From contig JANINJ010000074.1 in assembly GCA_024508855.1 (NCBI GenBank), positions 62,001 to 126,000 on the forward strand: a stretch of 64,000 nt of DNA. Reading direction: 5' to 3'. Both the position numbers and the translations under genes were made by a program. The DNA is from Xanthobacteraceae bacterium. GTDB taxonomy: Bacteria; Pseudomonadota; Alphaproteobacteria; Rhizobiales; Xanthobacteraceae. The notes under the pieces were generated by a model that was not told the origin of the DNA, did no database searches, and saw only the letters and a list, made by a program, of their open reading frames with translations. Shown here piece by piece: positions 49,220 through 58,583 of the stretch. Within the stretch, counting starts at the first letter, position 1; the number at the start of each line of letters is the position of its first letter.

Positions 49220-51427
49220 ATGTTACGTACCTCCACCCTTGCAGGTCTCGGCGCGTCGGGCGTTGCGTTTGTAACGCTTGCCACTTGCGCCACGCCCGCC
49301 GCGATGGCGCAGTCCGGCACAGCGACCCCACTACCGTCGGTCACCATCGACGCTCCCGCGCAACACCGCGCGAAACCGGCACGTGCGGCTCGCGTTACGC
49401 GACAATCGGCACAGGCCGTCAGGACCGTTCGCCAGGCGCCGGCGTCTCACGTGGTCGTGCCGGCGACGGTGCCGGGATCGCTGACCGTCGCCACCGCGCA
49501 GCAGGCGCTGCGCGAAATCCAGCAAACACCGGGCGGCGTGGCGCTGGTATCCGCTGACGCCTACCGGAACTCGACGGTCTCGAACACCATCAAGGATGTG
49601 CTCGAATACGTGCCCGGCGTGTTTGCACAGCCGAAGTGGGGCGACGATGTCCGGCTGTCGATCCGTGGCTCCGGCCTGTCGCGCAATTTCCATCTGCGCG
49701 GCGTGCAGCTCTACATGGACGGCATTCCGATCAACACGTCCGACGGCTACGGCGATTTCCAGGAAATCGATCCGACCGCCTACAAATATGTCGAGGTATT
49801 CAAGGGCGGCAACGCCCTGCGCTACGGCGCAAACTCGCTCGGCGGCGCCATCAATTTCGTCACGCCCACCGGCCGCGATCCATTCCCCAACGGCGTCAGT
49901 CTCGATTTCGGTGCGTTCGGTTTCCGGCGCCTGCAGGCCAACACCGGCGGCAGCAATGGGCCGTGGGACGGGTTCGTCACCGCATCGGTACAGGACAGCG
50001 ACGGCTTCCGCGATCACAGCTTCGGCCATTCGGAGCGCATCAGCGGCAATGTCGGCTATCAGTTCTCGCCGGACTTCGAGACCCGGTTTTATCTGAATGC
50101 CAACGACGTGCGGCAGCGCATTCCCGGCACCGTCAGCAAGGACTCCGCGCTGACCTCGCCGGAGACCGCGGCACCCGGCAACATCGCGCTCGATCAGCAG
50201 CGCAACATCGACACGGTGCGCCTTGCCAACAAGACCACCGTGCGGTTCGAGAACACCACGGTCGACTTCGGCCTGTTCGGTATCGACCGGCATCTGATGC
50301 ACCCGATCTTCCAGTACCTTGATTATCACTATCTCGACTACGGCGGCTTCACGCGTGTGACCGACGATCGGCTGATCGGCGGCTTCCGCAACCGGCTGAT
50401 CGCCGGCGTCAACGTGCTCGACGGTCGGATCGACAACCAGCAGTTCGCCAATATCGGCGGGCAGAAGGGGGCGTTGCTGTCCTCCTCGATCGACAGTTCG
50501 AAGAACACCTCGGTCTATGTCGAGGATTCGTTCTACTTCCTCCCGACCGTCGCGGCGGTGGGGGGGACGCAATTCCTGTATGCGACGCGGGACCGGCGCG
50601 ACCGCTTTCTGAGCGACGGCGATCAGTCCGGCTCGACATCGTTCAGTCTGTGGAGCCCGAAGGCCGGATTGTTGTGGGACGTCGACCGGACTTGGCAGGT
50701 CTACGCCAACGTGTCGCGCAGCGCCGAGGTGCCGAGTTTCGGCGAAAGCTCGGTCGGTCCCGGCATTCCGACCATTCCCTTCACCAGCATCCTGCCGCAG
50801 ACCGCGACGACCTACGAGATCGGCACGCGCGGCAAGCGGCCAGATGCGACCTGGGAACTGACGTTGTATCGCTCCCAGATCAAGGACGAGTTGCTGTGCC
50901 TCTACAGCGCGTTCGGCAACTGCAACGTCACCAATGCCGACCGCACCGTTCATCAGGGCATCGAGGCAGGAGCGGGGGTTGCCGTGTTCAAGAACATCTT
51001 TGTGCACGGCGATCAGCCCGACCGCATCTGGGTGAACGTCGCCTATACCTACAACGACTTCCGCTTCGATAACGATCCCGTGTTCGGCAACAACCTGTTG
51101 CCCGGTGCGCCACGTCACTTCGTGCGCGCCGAGGTGCTCTACAAGCATCCGAGCGGGTTCTATTTCGGTCCGAATGTGGAATGGGTGCCGCAGGGATATT
51201 ACGCCGATAGCGCGAATACACTCAGCACCAACCCCTATGCGATCTTCGGTCTCAAGGCGGGCTACGACAATGGCGGCAAGTATTCCGCCTATGTCGAGGC
51301 GCGAAACATCGCCAACAAGGCGTACATCGCGTCGTCCGCGATCATCGATCGCGCGACGTCCACTTCACCGTTGTTTGAACCCGGCACCGGCCGCGCCGTC
51401 TATGCTGGATTCAAGGTTCGATGGTGA
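49220..51427 (+). CDS. pcuB: TonB-dependent outer-membrane receptor (PcuB-like, probable copper uptake)
   Basis: 735 residues from ATG 49220: signal peptide ending ATPAAMA-QSG, a Pro/Ala/Thr/Arg-rich linker of ~65 residues, then a plug domain (VSNTIKDVLEYVPGVFAQPKWGDDVRLSIRGSGLSRNFHLRGVQLYMDGIPIN ... YGANSLGGAINFVTPTG) and a ~500-residue beta-barrel ending GFKVRW. It imports a ligand across the outer membrane using TonB energy. The neighbours are periplasmic copper proteins, matching pcuB of the Bradyrhizobium copper-starvation operon; direct copper or chelate specificity is inferred from context. Confidence 0.88.
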   Translation: MLRTSTLAGLGASGVAFVTLATCATPAAMAQSGTATPLPSVTIDAPAQHRAKPARAARVTRQSAQAVRTVRQAPASHVVVPATVPGSLTVATAQQALREIQQTPGGVALVSADAYRNSTVSNTIKDVLEYVPGVFAQPKWGDDVRLSIRGSGLSRNFHLRGVQLYMDGIPINTSDGYGDFQEIDPTAYKYVEVFKGGNALRYGANSLGGAINFVTPTGRDPFPNGVSLDFGAFGFRRLQANTGGSNGPWDGFVTASVQDSDGFRDHSFGHSERISGNVGYQFSPDFETRFYLNANDVRQRIPGTVSKDSALTSPETAAPGNIALDQQRNIDTVRLANKTTVRFENTTVDFGLFGIDRHLMHPIFQYLDYHYLDYGGFTRVTDDRLIGGFRNRLIAGVNVLDGRIDNQQFANIGGQKGALLSSSIDSSKNTSVYVEDSFYFLPTVAAVGGTQFLYATRDRRDRFLSDGDQSGSTSFSLWSPKAGLLWDVDRTWQVYANVSRSAEVPSFGESSVGPGIPTIPFTSILPQTATTYEIGTRGKRPDATWELTLYRSQIKDELLCLYSAFGNCNVTNADRTVHQGIEAGAGVAVFKNIFVHGDQPDRIWVNVAYTYNDFRFDNDPVFGNNLLPGAPRHFVRAEVLYKHPSGFYFGPNVEWVPQGYYADSANTLSTNPYAIFGLKAGYDNGGKYSAYVEARNIANKAYIASSAIIDRATSTSPLFEPGTGRAVYAGFKVRW

Positions 51428-51505
51428 CGATCTCTTCATCGCAGCGTTCGGCAGCGATGCTGCCGTGCGTTTCCGTTTTTCTCCAACTTTCAACTCGTCA
51501 AGGAT

Positions 51506-52063
51506 ATGACCATGCAACTGTCTCGCTCTCTGTCACGCCGCGCCCTGATCGGCGCAGCTCTGGTTCTCTCGCTCGGCGTCGCCGGAGCTTCTCATGCCGA
51601 AGACGTCAAGGCAGGCGATCTCGTGATTTCGCAGGCCTGGGCGCGGGCGACGCCCGGCGGCGCCAAGGTCGGTGGCGGTTATCTCACCATCGAGAACAAG
51701 GGCACCGCGCCCGATAAACTGATCGGCGGCTCGACCGATGCCGCTGCGAAACTCGAAGTGCATCAGATGAGCATGGCCAATGGCGTGATGAAGATGCACC
51801 CGGTCGAAGGCGGTCTCGTGATCGAGCCCGGCAAGACGGTGAAGCTTGCGCCGGGCGGCTATCACCTGATGATGACCGATCTCAAGCACCCGTTCAAACA
51901 GGGCGACAAGGTGCCGGTGACGCTCGACTTCGAGAAGGCCGGCAAGGTGAACGTCTCGCTCGACGTGCAGGGCATCGGTGCGCAGGCGCCGCATGCGGCA
52001 AGCGGTCAAATGGAGATGAAAATGGATCACATGAAGATGGACAACCATGGAGGCAAGATGTGA
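51506..52063 (+). CDS. pcuC: Periplasmic copper chaperone PCu(A)C
   Basis: 185 residues with a signal peptide (ALIGAALVLSLGVAGASHA). Its cupredoxin-like domain shows the PCu(A)C copper site: LEVHQMSMANGVMKMHPV and, about 20 residues later, PGGYHLMMTDL. A Met/His-rich tail (MEMKMDHMKMDNHGGKM) adds further copper-binding potential. PCu(A)C proteins deliver Cu(I) to the CuA and CuB sites of cytochrome oxidases. Its stop overlaps the GTG start of the next gene. ATG 51506 is preceded by AAGGA. Confidence 0.95.
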   Translation: MTMQLSRSLSRRALIGAALVLSLGVAGASHAEDVKAGDLVISQAWARATPGGAKVGGGYLTIENKGTAPDKLIGGSTDAAAKLEVHQMSMANGVMKMHPVEGGLVIEPGKTVKLAPGGYHLMMTDLKHPFKQGDKVPVTLDFEKAGKVNVSLDVQGIGAQAPHAASGQMEMKMDHMKMDNHGGKM

Positions 52064-52599
52064 GCGGGCAAGTCTCACGATGCATCGGGGCGGCGGCGGG
52101 CATTTCCGCCGCACTCCTGTTGGGGGCATTTCCCGCCGCAGCCCATGTCACGGTGCAACCGAAAGAGGCACCGGCCGACAGTTATTTCCAACTGGCGTTC
52201 AGCGTGCCGCACGGCTGCGACGGCAGCGCCACCGTGGCGCTACGCGTCAAGCTGCCGGACGGCATCCTTTCGGCAAAGCCGCAGATGAAGCCGGGCTGGA
52301 AGGTCGAGATCAAGACGAAGAAGCTGGCGGCGCCGCTCGCCGGGCCGCACGGCGGCACCATCAGCGAAGTGGTCGATGAGGTGGCGTGGCGCGGCGGGCC
52401 ATTGCCGGACAATCTCTACGACACCTTCGGCATGATCCTGCGGCTGCCCGACAAGGCGGGAGAGAATTTGTATTTCCCGGTGGTGCAGGAGTGCGAGAAG
52501 GGCGTGCATCGCTGGATCGAGATTCCTGCGAAAGGGCAGGATGCCGAGAAGCTGCGCGAGCCCGCGCCGTTCATTCACTTGAACGGGAAAGGCCAGTGA
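52060..52599 (+). CDS. pcuD: YcnI/DUF1775 periplasmic copper-binding protein
   Basis: 179 residues from GTG 52060, overlapping the pcuC stop by GTGA. Signal peptide AALLLGAFPAAA precedes HVTVQPKEAPADSYFQLAFSVPHGCDGSATVALRVKLPDGI, the DUF1775 signature; cleavage would leave His as residue 1, the known Cu(II) ligand in YcnI-type proteins. KPGWKVEIKTKK and the VAWRGGPLPDNLYDTFGM segment are also family-typical. It fits the pcuD position of the copper operon. Confidence 0.92.
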   Translation: MSGQVSRCIGAAAGISAALLLGAFPAAAHVTVQPKEAPADSYFQLAFSVPHGCDGSATVALRVKLPDGILSAKPQMKPGWKVEIKTKKLAAPLAGPHGGTISEVVDEVAWRGGPLPDNLYDTFGMILRLPDKAGENLYFPVVQECEKGVHRWIEIPAKGQDAEKLREPAPFIHLNGKGQ

Positions 52600-52606
52600 C
52601 ACTGCC

Positions 52607-54196
52607 GTGAGGACGTTCGCGCAGGCGATGATGCTGTTGCTGTGGTTGCTGATTCCATCGGCGGCCTTCGCGCATGCCAGCCTCATCGCCAGCGATCCCG
52701 CCAACGATGCCGTGCTGGCGCGTGCCCCGGCGCAATTGACGCTGACCTTCAACGAGCCCGTCGAGCCGGTGAATGTCCGCATCGTCGGCGTCGGCGGCGT
52801 CTCGCTGGTCAGCGGCATTGCGCGCGACGGCGCGCGGCTTGTCTTCAATCCGCCGCAGACGTTGCAAGAAGGCGCGTATGTCGTGAGCTGGCGGGTGATT
52901 TCCGCGGACGGACATCCGGTCGGCGGCGCGCTGACGTTTTTCGTCGGCAGTAAAACGACCGCTGCGCCAGAGCTTGGCGATCCGGAAGGCGCGCCGGTAC
53001 GCATCGCAATCTGGCTGGCGCGGCTGCTGGTCTATGCCGGGCTGTTCGTTGGGGTCGGCGGCGCGTTCTTCGCGGCGTGGATGCAAACTCAAAGAATACA
53101 AGGCCCGGCGTCGGCACGATGGCCGCAACGGGCCGCCATCGCGGTAAGCGTCGTGGCGTTGATCGCACTGCTGCTGTCGATCGGTCTGCAAGGGCTGGAT
53201 GCGATCGGATTGCCCTTGTCGGGTATTGCGTCTGAGCAGGTATGGCGCACCGGCGCGAGCGGTTCGTTCGGAGTTGCCGCCGCATTTGCCGCGATCGCAT
53301 TGCTGCTGGCGCTGGTGGCGTTGCGCAGTTGCGGGTCGGTGGCGCGAATGGCGTCGTTGGGTGCGCTTGCCGGCGTCGGCATCGCGCTGGCGTCGAGCGG
53401 TCACGCCGTCACCGCGAGTCCGCGTTGGCTGATGAGCGGCGCGGTGTTTCTCCACGGCGTCAGTCTCGCGTTCTGGATCGGCGCATTGCTGCCGCTGCTC
53501 GACGTCTTGCGTCGTCCGGGCGCGGAGGCGACGGCAATTCTGCTGCGGTTCTCGCGCGCCATTCCCGTGGCGGTGGGGGCGCTGGTCGCGAGCGGTGTGT
53601 TGCTCGCCGTCGTTCAGGTCGCTCATGTCGATGCGTTATTGACCACGGCCTATGGCCGCGTGCTCAGCATCAAGATCGCGCTGCTGCTCGTGCTGTTCGC
53701 GCTGGCGCTGTGGAATCGCGTGGCGCTGACGCCGCGCGTGGTGAGCGGCGCGGCCCCGGCACATCGCACGATGCGGCGCTCGATCGTTGCCGAGCTTGTG
53801 GTGATTGCCGCGATCCTCGGCGTGGTCGGGCTGTGGCGTTTCACGCCGCCGCCGCGCGCATTGCCTGCGGAAGGCGACAGCTTCTTCACCCATCTGCATA
53901 CCGGCAAGCTGATGGCCGACGTCACCATCGCGCCGGGACAGGCGGGTCCGGTGCGCATCGCGATCGCGCTTCGCACGCCGGATGAAGCCCCGCTCGACGC
54001 CAAGGCCGTGACCGTGACGCTGGAGAATGCAGCGCTCGGCATCGAGCGGATGTCGGCGGAAGCGAAGCTGATGCCGGATGGCGAGTGGCAGGCGCGGATG
54101 ACAGCACCCGTAGCCGGACGCTGGACGCTGGGGCTGGCCGCCCGCGTCTCGGATTTCGATGTCATCGAGGTCGAGGCGCCGGTCCTGATCAAATAA
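52607..54196 (+). CDS. pcuE: CopC-CopD fusion copper transport protein
   Basis: 529 residues, probably from GTG 52607 (ATG 52628 is an alternative). A signal sequence ending AAFA precedes HASLIASDPANDAVLARAPAQLTLTFNEPVEP, the CopC domain with a mature N-terminal His. The CopD domain follows, with about eight helices (WLARLLVYAGLFVGVGGAFFAAW ... FLHGVSLAFWIGALLPLLDVLRRPGAEATAILLRFS). A ~100-residue periplasmic C-terminal domain (FFTHLHTGKLMADVTIAPGQ) resembles the YtkA-like extension seen in long members. It probably moves copper into the cytoplasm, as pcuE in Bradyrhizobium. Confidence 0.9.
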   Translation: MRTFAQAMMLLLWLLIPSAAFAHASLIASDPANDAVLARAPAQLTLTFNEPVEPVNVRIVGVGGVSLVSGIARDGARLVFNPPQTLQEGAYVVSWRVISADGHPVGGALTFFVGSKTTAAPELGDPEGAPVRIAIWLARLLVYAGLFVGVGGAFFAAWMQTQRIQGPASARWPQRAAIAVSVVALIALLLSIGLQGLDAIGLPLSGIASEQVWRTGASGSFGVAAAFAAIALLLALVALRSCGSVARMASLGALAGVGIALASSGHAVTASPRWLMSGAVFLHGVSLAFWIGALLPLLDVLRRPGAEATAILLRFSRAIPVAVGALVASGVLLAVVQVAHVDALLTTAYGRVLSIKIALLLVLFALALWNRVALTPRVVSGAAPAHRTMRRSIVAELVVIAAILGVVGLWRFTPPPRALPAEGDSFFTHLHTGKLMADVTIAPGQAGPVRIAIALRTPDEAPLDAKAVTVTLENAALGIERMSAEAKLMPDGEWQARMTAPVAGRWTLGLAARVSDFDVIEVEAPVLIK

Positions 54197-54351
54197 GGCC
54201 GGTTGGCGGTCACATCTGCGGTCTCTCGCGTGAAAGTGGCCGGAATTCCGCCGTTTTCGCAAGGCTGCGTCGCAGCCGCCCTTGTGTTTTGGCTGCCGAT
54301 CCGCTTTCACTGCGCACACCCCGAATTCCAACCGATTCTTGAGCGTCCCCA

Positions 54352-55677
54352 ATGCGATTGTCGCGGTTCTTTTTGCCTATCCTGAAGGAAAACCCGAAGG
54401 AGGCCGAGATTGTTTCGCATCGGCTGATGCTGCGTGCCGGCATGATGCGGCAGGAGGCGGCGGGCATCTATGCGTGGCTGCCGCTGGGCTTTCGCGTGCT
54501 GAAGAAGATCGAGCAGATCGTGCGCGAGGAACAGGATCGCGCCGGTGCGCTCGAACTGCTGATGCCGACGCTGCAACTGGCCGACCTGTGGCGCGAGAGC
54601 GGCCGCTACGATGCCTACGGCCCCGAGATGCTGCGCATCGCCGACCGCCACAAGCGCGAACTGCTGTACGGGCCGACCAACGAGGAAATGATCACCGAGA
54701 TATTCCGCAGCTACGTGAAGTCGTACAAGAGCCTGCCGCTCAATCTCTATCACATCCAATGGAAGTTCCGCGACGAGCAGCGTCCGCGCTTCGGCGTGAT
54801 GCGCGGCCGCGAATTCCTGATGAAGGATGCCTATTCGTTCGATCTCGACGAGGCCGGCGCGCGCCGTTCCTACAACAAGATGTTCGTGGCTTACCTGCGG
54901 ACCTTCGCACGGATGGGGCTGAAGGCGATCCCGATGCGTGCCGAGACCGGTCCGATCGGCGGCGATCTCAGCCACGAATTCATCGTGCTCGCGGATACCG
55001 GCGAGTCGGCGGTGTATTGCGACCACAACGTGCTCGACCTTCCGGTGCCGGCCGCGGATGTCGATTACGACGGCGACCTGACGCCGATCATCAAGGAGTG
55101 GACCAGCGTCTACGCCGCGACCGAGGACGTTCACGATGCCGCGCGGTTCGAGCGCGAGGTGCCCGAGGAGCGGCGGGTGAAGACGCGCGGCATCGAGGTC
55201 GGCCAGATCTTCTATTTCGGCACCAAATATTCGGAAACCATGAAGGCGCTGGTGGCGGGTCCGGATGGCGCCGAAGTGCCGATCCATGGCGGTTCCTATG
55301 GCGTCGGTGTCTCGCGCCTCGTCGGCGCCATCATCGAGGCGTGCCATGACGACGCCGGCATCAAGTGGCCGGAGGCGGTGGCGCCGTTCCGCGTTGCCAT
55401 CCTCAACCTCAAGCAGGGTTCGAGCGAAACCGATGCCGCCTGCGAGCAGCTTTATCGCGACCTGACCGCCAAGGGCGTCGACGTGCTGTACGACGACACC
55501 GACCAGCGGCCGGGTGGCAAGTTCGCCACCGCCGACCTGATCGGCATTCCGTGGCAGATCCTGGTGGGACCGAAGGGACTCGCGGAAGGCAAGGTCGAGC
55601 TCAAGCAGCGCGGCGACGGCGCGCGCGATCTGCTGTCGCCGGCCGACGTGGTGGTTCGCCTGACCGCGCCGCATTGA
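54352..55677 (+). CDS. proS: Prolyl-tRNA synthetase (short alphaproteobacterial type)
   Basis: 441 residues, the eukaryote-like/short bacterial class II form that lacks the ~180-residue editing insertion of E. coli ProS. Motif 2 region: [34 protein letters not shown]; motif 3: [39 protein letters not shown]. The C-terminal anticodon-binding domain ends with [11 protein letters not shown]. Editing of Ala-tRNA(Pro) would need a free-standing factor. It starts a plus-strand run with lolC and lolD. Confidence 0.98.
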   Translation: MRLSRFFLPILKENPKEAEIVSHRLMLRAGMMRQEAAGIYAWLPLGFRVLKKIEQIVREEQDRAGALELLMPTLQLADLWRESGRYDAYGPEMLRIADRHKRELLYGPTNEEMITEIFRSYVKSYKSLPLNLYHIQWKFRDEQRPRFGVMRGREFLMKDAYSFDLDEAGARRSYNKMFVAYLRTFARMGLKAIPMRAETGPIGGDLSHEFIVLADTGESAVYCDHNVLDLPVPAADVDYDGDLTPIIKEWTSVYAATEDVHDAARFEREVPEERRVKTRGIEVGQIFYFGTKYSETMKALVAGPDGAEVPIHGGSYGVGVSRLVGAIIEACHDDAGIKWPEAVAPFRVAILNLKQGSSETDAACEQLYRDLTAKGVDVLYDDTDQRPGGKFATADLIGIPWQILVGPKGLAEGKVELKQRGDGARDLLSPADVVVRLTAPH

Positions 55678-55763
55678 TGTCGAGATGATTTATCCACCGT
55701 CCGTGCGCGGACAGAGCAGCGTGGCGCGGATAGAATGCTCGCGAATCGTGGGAACACCGAACC

Positions 55764-57044
55764 ATGACTGATGCCGCAAGCGATCCGGTTCGAACCCGTC
55801 CCTTCGCGCCGTTCGAGTGGATGCTGTCGACGCGCTATCTCCGCGCGCGCCGCAAGGAAGGTTTCATCTCGGTCATCGCCGGCTTCTCCTTCCTCGGGAT
55901 CATGCTCGGGGTCGCGACGCTGATCATCGTCATGGCGGTGATGAACGGCTTCCGCAAGGAACTGCTCGACAAGATCCTCGGCCTCAACGGTCACCTGCTG
56001 GTGCAGCCGCTGGAAAGCCCGCTGACCGACTGGAAGGAAGTCGCCGACCGCATCGACAAGGTGCAAGGCATCCGGCTGGCCGCGCCGGTGGTGGACGGGC
56101 AGGCGCTGGCGTCGTCGCCGTTCAATGCGGCTGGCGTGCTGGTGCGCGGCATTCGCGCAGCCGATCTCGACAACATCACGTCGATCGCCAAGAACATCAA
56201 GCAGGGCACGCTCGAAGGCTTCGACGAGGGGCAGGGCGTCGCGATCGGCCGCCGGCTCGCCGACCAGTTGTCGATCCATGCCGGCGACAACATCACGCTG
56301 GTCGCGCCTCGCGGCGCAGTGACGCCGATGGGCACGACACCGCGCATCAAGCCCTATCGCGTCGCTGCGGTATTCGAGATCGGCATGTCGGAATACGACT
56401 CGACGATGGTGTTCATGCCGCTCGCCGAGGCGCAGGCCTATTTCAACCGCGCCAACGACGTCACCTCGATCGAGGTCTACACCACCAATCCCGACAAGAT
56501 CGACCAGTTCCGCAAATCGGTCACCGAAGCGGCGGGACGGCCTATCTTCATGGTCGACTGGCGACAGCGTAATTCCACCTTCTTCAACGCGCTGCAGGTC
56601 GAGCGCAACGTCATGTTTCTGATCCTGACGCTGATCGTGCTGGTGGCAGCGCTCAACATCATCTCCGGCCTGATCATGCTGGTGAAGGACAAGGGCAGCG
56701 ACATCGCGATCCTGCGCACCATGGGCGCGTCGCAGGGATCGATCATGCGGGTGTTCCTCATCACCGGTGCGGCGATCGGGGTGGTCGGCACCTTGACCGG
56801 CTTCGTCGTCGGTCTCGTGGTTTGCCTGAACATCGAATCGATCCGCCAATTCCTGTCGTGGCTGACCGCCACCGAATTGTTTTCGCCGGAATTGTATTTC
56901 CTGTCGAAGCTGCCGGCCGACGTCGATGTCGGCGAGACCAGTGCCGTCGTCATCATGGCGCTGACGCTGTCGTTCCTGGCGACGCTGTATCCCTCGTGGC
57001 GTGCCGCGCGCCTCGATCCCGTCGAAGCGCTGCGGTACGAGTGA
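55764..57044 (+). CDS. lolC: Lipoprotein-releasing ABC transporter permease (LolC/LolE)
   Basis: 426-residue permease: one N-terminal helix ([30 protein letters not shown]), a large periplasmic domain (residues ~55-270), and three C-terminal helices ([39 protein letters not shown] ... [25 protein letters not shown]). The MGAS and [14 protein letters not shown] signatures are typical. Alphaproteobacteria have a single LolC/E type permease forming a homodimer with LolD to extract lipoproteins from the inner membrane for the outer membrane. lolD follows 8 bp later. Confidence 0.97.
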   Translation: MTDAASDPVRTRPFAPFEWMLSTRYLRARRKEGFISVIAGFSFLGIMLGVATLIIVMAVMNGFRKELLDKILGLNGHLLVQPLESPLTDWKEVADRIDKVQGIRLAAPVVDGQALASSPFNAAGVLVRGIRAADLDNITSIAKNIKQGTLEGFDEGQGVAIGRRLADQLSIHAGDNITLVAPRGAVTPMGTTPRIKPYRVAAVFEIGMSEYDSTMVFMPLAEAQAYFNRANDVTSIEVYTTNPDKIDQFRKSVTEAAGRPIFMVDWRQRNSTFFNALQVERNVMFLILTLIVLVAALNIISGLIMLVKDKGSDIAILRTMGASQGSIMRVFLITGAAIGVVGTLTGFVVGLVVCLNIESIRQFLSWLTATELFSPELYFLSKLPADVDVGETSAVVIMALTLSFLATLYPSWRAARLDPVEALRYE

Positions 57045-57052
57045 GGGATGGC

Positions 57053-57751
57053 ATGACGGAGGGGACGGAAGAAAAACCGGTTGTCTATCTGCACGACATC
57101 CGGCGCCAGTATCAGCAGGGCGAGACCACGCTGACGATTCTGGACGGCGCGCAGCTTGCGCTGTGGGCCGGGCAGTCGGTGGCGCTGGTGGCGCCGTCGG
57201 GTTCGGGCAAATCGACGCTGCTGCATATCGCCGGGCTGCTCGAACATCCCGACGAGGGCGAAGTCTTCGTCAACGGCAATCCTACCTCGGCGCTATCGGA
57301 CGCGCAGCGCACCCAGATCAGGCGAACCGATATCGGCTTCGTCTATCAGTCGCATCGGCTGCTGCCGGAATTCACGGCGCTGGAAAACGTCATGATGCCG
57401 CAGATGATCCGTGGCCTGAAGCGCTCGGAAGCGAGCCGGCGCGCCCGCGAGTTGCTCGGCTATCTCGGGCTCGATGCCCGCGTCACGCATCGGCCGGCGG
57501 AATTGTCCGGCGGCGAACAGCAGCGCGTGGCGATCGCGCGCGCGGTGGCCAACGCGCCGCGGGTTCTGTTTGCCGATGAGCCGACCGGCAATCTCGATCC
57601 GCACACCGCGGACCATGTGTTTCAGGCGCTCATGCAACTGGTCAGGGCGACCCAGGTGTCGATGCTGATCGCCACGCACAACATGGAATTGGCCGCGCGG
57701 ATGGATCGCCGCGTCTCGCTGGAGAACGGCCAGGTCGTCGAGCTGGAATAA
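57053..57751 (+). CDS. lolD: Lipoprotein-releasing ABC transporter ATP-binding protein LolD
   Basis: 232-residue ABC ATPase. Walker [18 protein letters not shown]-loop [18 protein letters not shown], signature [19 protein letters not shown], Walker [15 protein letters not shown]-loop LIATHN. It partners the lolC product. ATG 57053 begins [18 protein letters not shown]; the frame extends upstream inside lolC without homology. Confidence 0.98.
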   Translation: MTEGTEEKPVVYLHDIRRQYQQGETTLTILDGAQLALWAGQSVALVAPSGSGKSTLLHIAGLLEHPDEGEVFVNGNPTSALSDAQRTQIRRTDIGFVYQSHRLLPEFTALENVMMPQMIRGLKRSEASRRARELLGYLGLDARVTHRPAELSGGEQQRVAIARAVANAPRVLFADEPTGNLDPHTADHVFQALMQLVRATQVSMLIATHNMELAARMDRRVSLENGQVVELE

Positions 57752-57780
57752 CGTCGTCGGGTTCGGCCGGCGAGGCGGCT

Positions 57781-58041
57781 TTAGCGCCGATGCGGGCGAC
57801 GCGGCGGCCATCGTTTCTCGACGTTGTAATGATAGAACGGATTCATCAGGCACTGGGCCGGCAGGCCCGACGCAACCGGCCTGCATTGCTCAATCGACGT
57901 GTAGGCGCACTCGTCGTAGGTGACGGGGCCGTAGACATGCAGGCACACCGGATAGTCCACCGCGGCCTGCGCACTGGACATGCCAAATCCGGCGGCGGTG
58001 GCAACCGCCGACATCGCGATCAGCGCTCGCCGCATCGTCAT
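57781..58041 (-). CDS. DUF3551 small exported protein (copy 1)
   Basis: 86-residue protein with a signal peptide (MTMRRALIAMSAVATAAGFGMSSAQA) and a mature part VDYPVCLHVYGPVTYDECAYTSIEQCRPVASGLPAQCLMNPFY, the DUF3551 pattern of four Cys and a DYPxC start, followed by a basic tail RWPPRRPHRR. The family is abundant in Bradyrhizobium relatives; function unknown. It lies 25 bp downstream of a paralog on the same strand, apparently a tandem duplication. The start could also be the ATG at 58035. Confidence 0.85.
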   Translation of the reverse strand: MTMRRALIAMSAVATAAGFGMSSAQAAVDYPVCLHVYGPVTYDECAYTSIEQCRPVASGLPAQCLMNPFYHYNVEKRWPPRRPHRR

Positions 58042-58066
58042 GGCTAATTGTCCCTGCGGCCGGATA

Positions 58067-58354
58067 TCAATAATCGCGGTGGTGGTGATGGCGGCGGCGA
58101 TGATGACGCGGGCGCGGCGGAGCCGCTTCGTCATACACCGCGGGACCTTGATAGTAGGGATTGACGTCGCAGTAGTTGTAGCGGCCGGATGCGGTCGCTT
58201 CGCACTGCTCATAGGTCGAGAAGCTGCAATCTCCAAGGGAGCTGGGATAGCCCTGGCCCTTGATGCAGAACGGATAGTCCCGGGCCTGTGCCGGAGCCGT
58301 GGCGAAGGCCGACACCGCACCGATCGCCATTACCGCCAAAATTGCCGCACGCAT
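58067..58354 (-). CDS. DUF3551 small exported protein (copy 2)
   Basis: 95-residue paralog: signal peptide MRAAILAVMAIGAVSAFATAPAQA, then RDYPFCIKGQGYPSSLGDCSFSTYEQCEATASGRYNYCDVNPYY with the same Cys spacing as copy 1, and a C-terminal tail rich in Arg and His (PRPRHHRRRHHHHRDY). The His-rich tail might bind metal or be an unstructured periplasmic end; this is inference. The upstream in-frame extension to 58408 lacks signal-peptide character. Confidence 0.87.
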   Translation of the reverse strand: MRAAILAVMAIGAVSAFATAPAQARDYPFCIKGQGYPSSLGDCSFSTYEQCEATASGRYNYCDVNPYYQGPAVYDEAAPPRPRHHRRRHHHHRDY

Positions 58355-58525
58355 CGCAAACCTCCGCTCCGGCCTTGGCCGGTCCTGTGATTCTTCGCGT
58401 AAACTCAAGCCGGTATTGCTGCTTCAGGTCAACTCACGATCCGGAGTAGCGCCGGTGCAATCGCCGCAGAGCCGGCATCCTAGAAACCTTTTGTTAAGGC
58501 CGTTTATTCCTGGCCGCCGAGGTGC

Positions 58526-58569
58526 TTGACTCCTCAGAACAAAACTAGAACAATGTTCTGGTTATGTTC
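58526..58569 (+). promoter_or_regulatory. LexA-controlled promoter (two SOS boxes)
   Basis: TTGACT (58526-58531) and AACAAT (58549-58554), spaced by 17 nt, form a promoter. Overlapping the -10 and start are two alphaproteobacterial LexA sites: GAAC-N7-GAAC (58537-58551, i.e. GTTC-N7-GTTC on the minus strand) and GTTC-N7-GTTC (58555-58569). The two boxes face each other around GAACAATGTTC. Both half-site pairs are exact. Confidence 0.85.
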
Positions 58570-58583
58570 CAAAGGAGGCAAAC

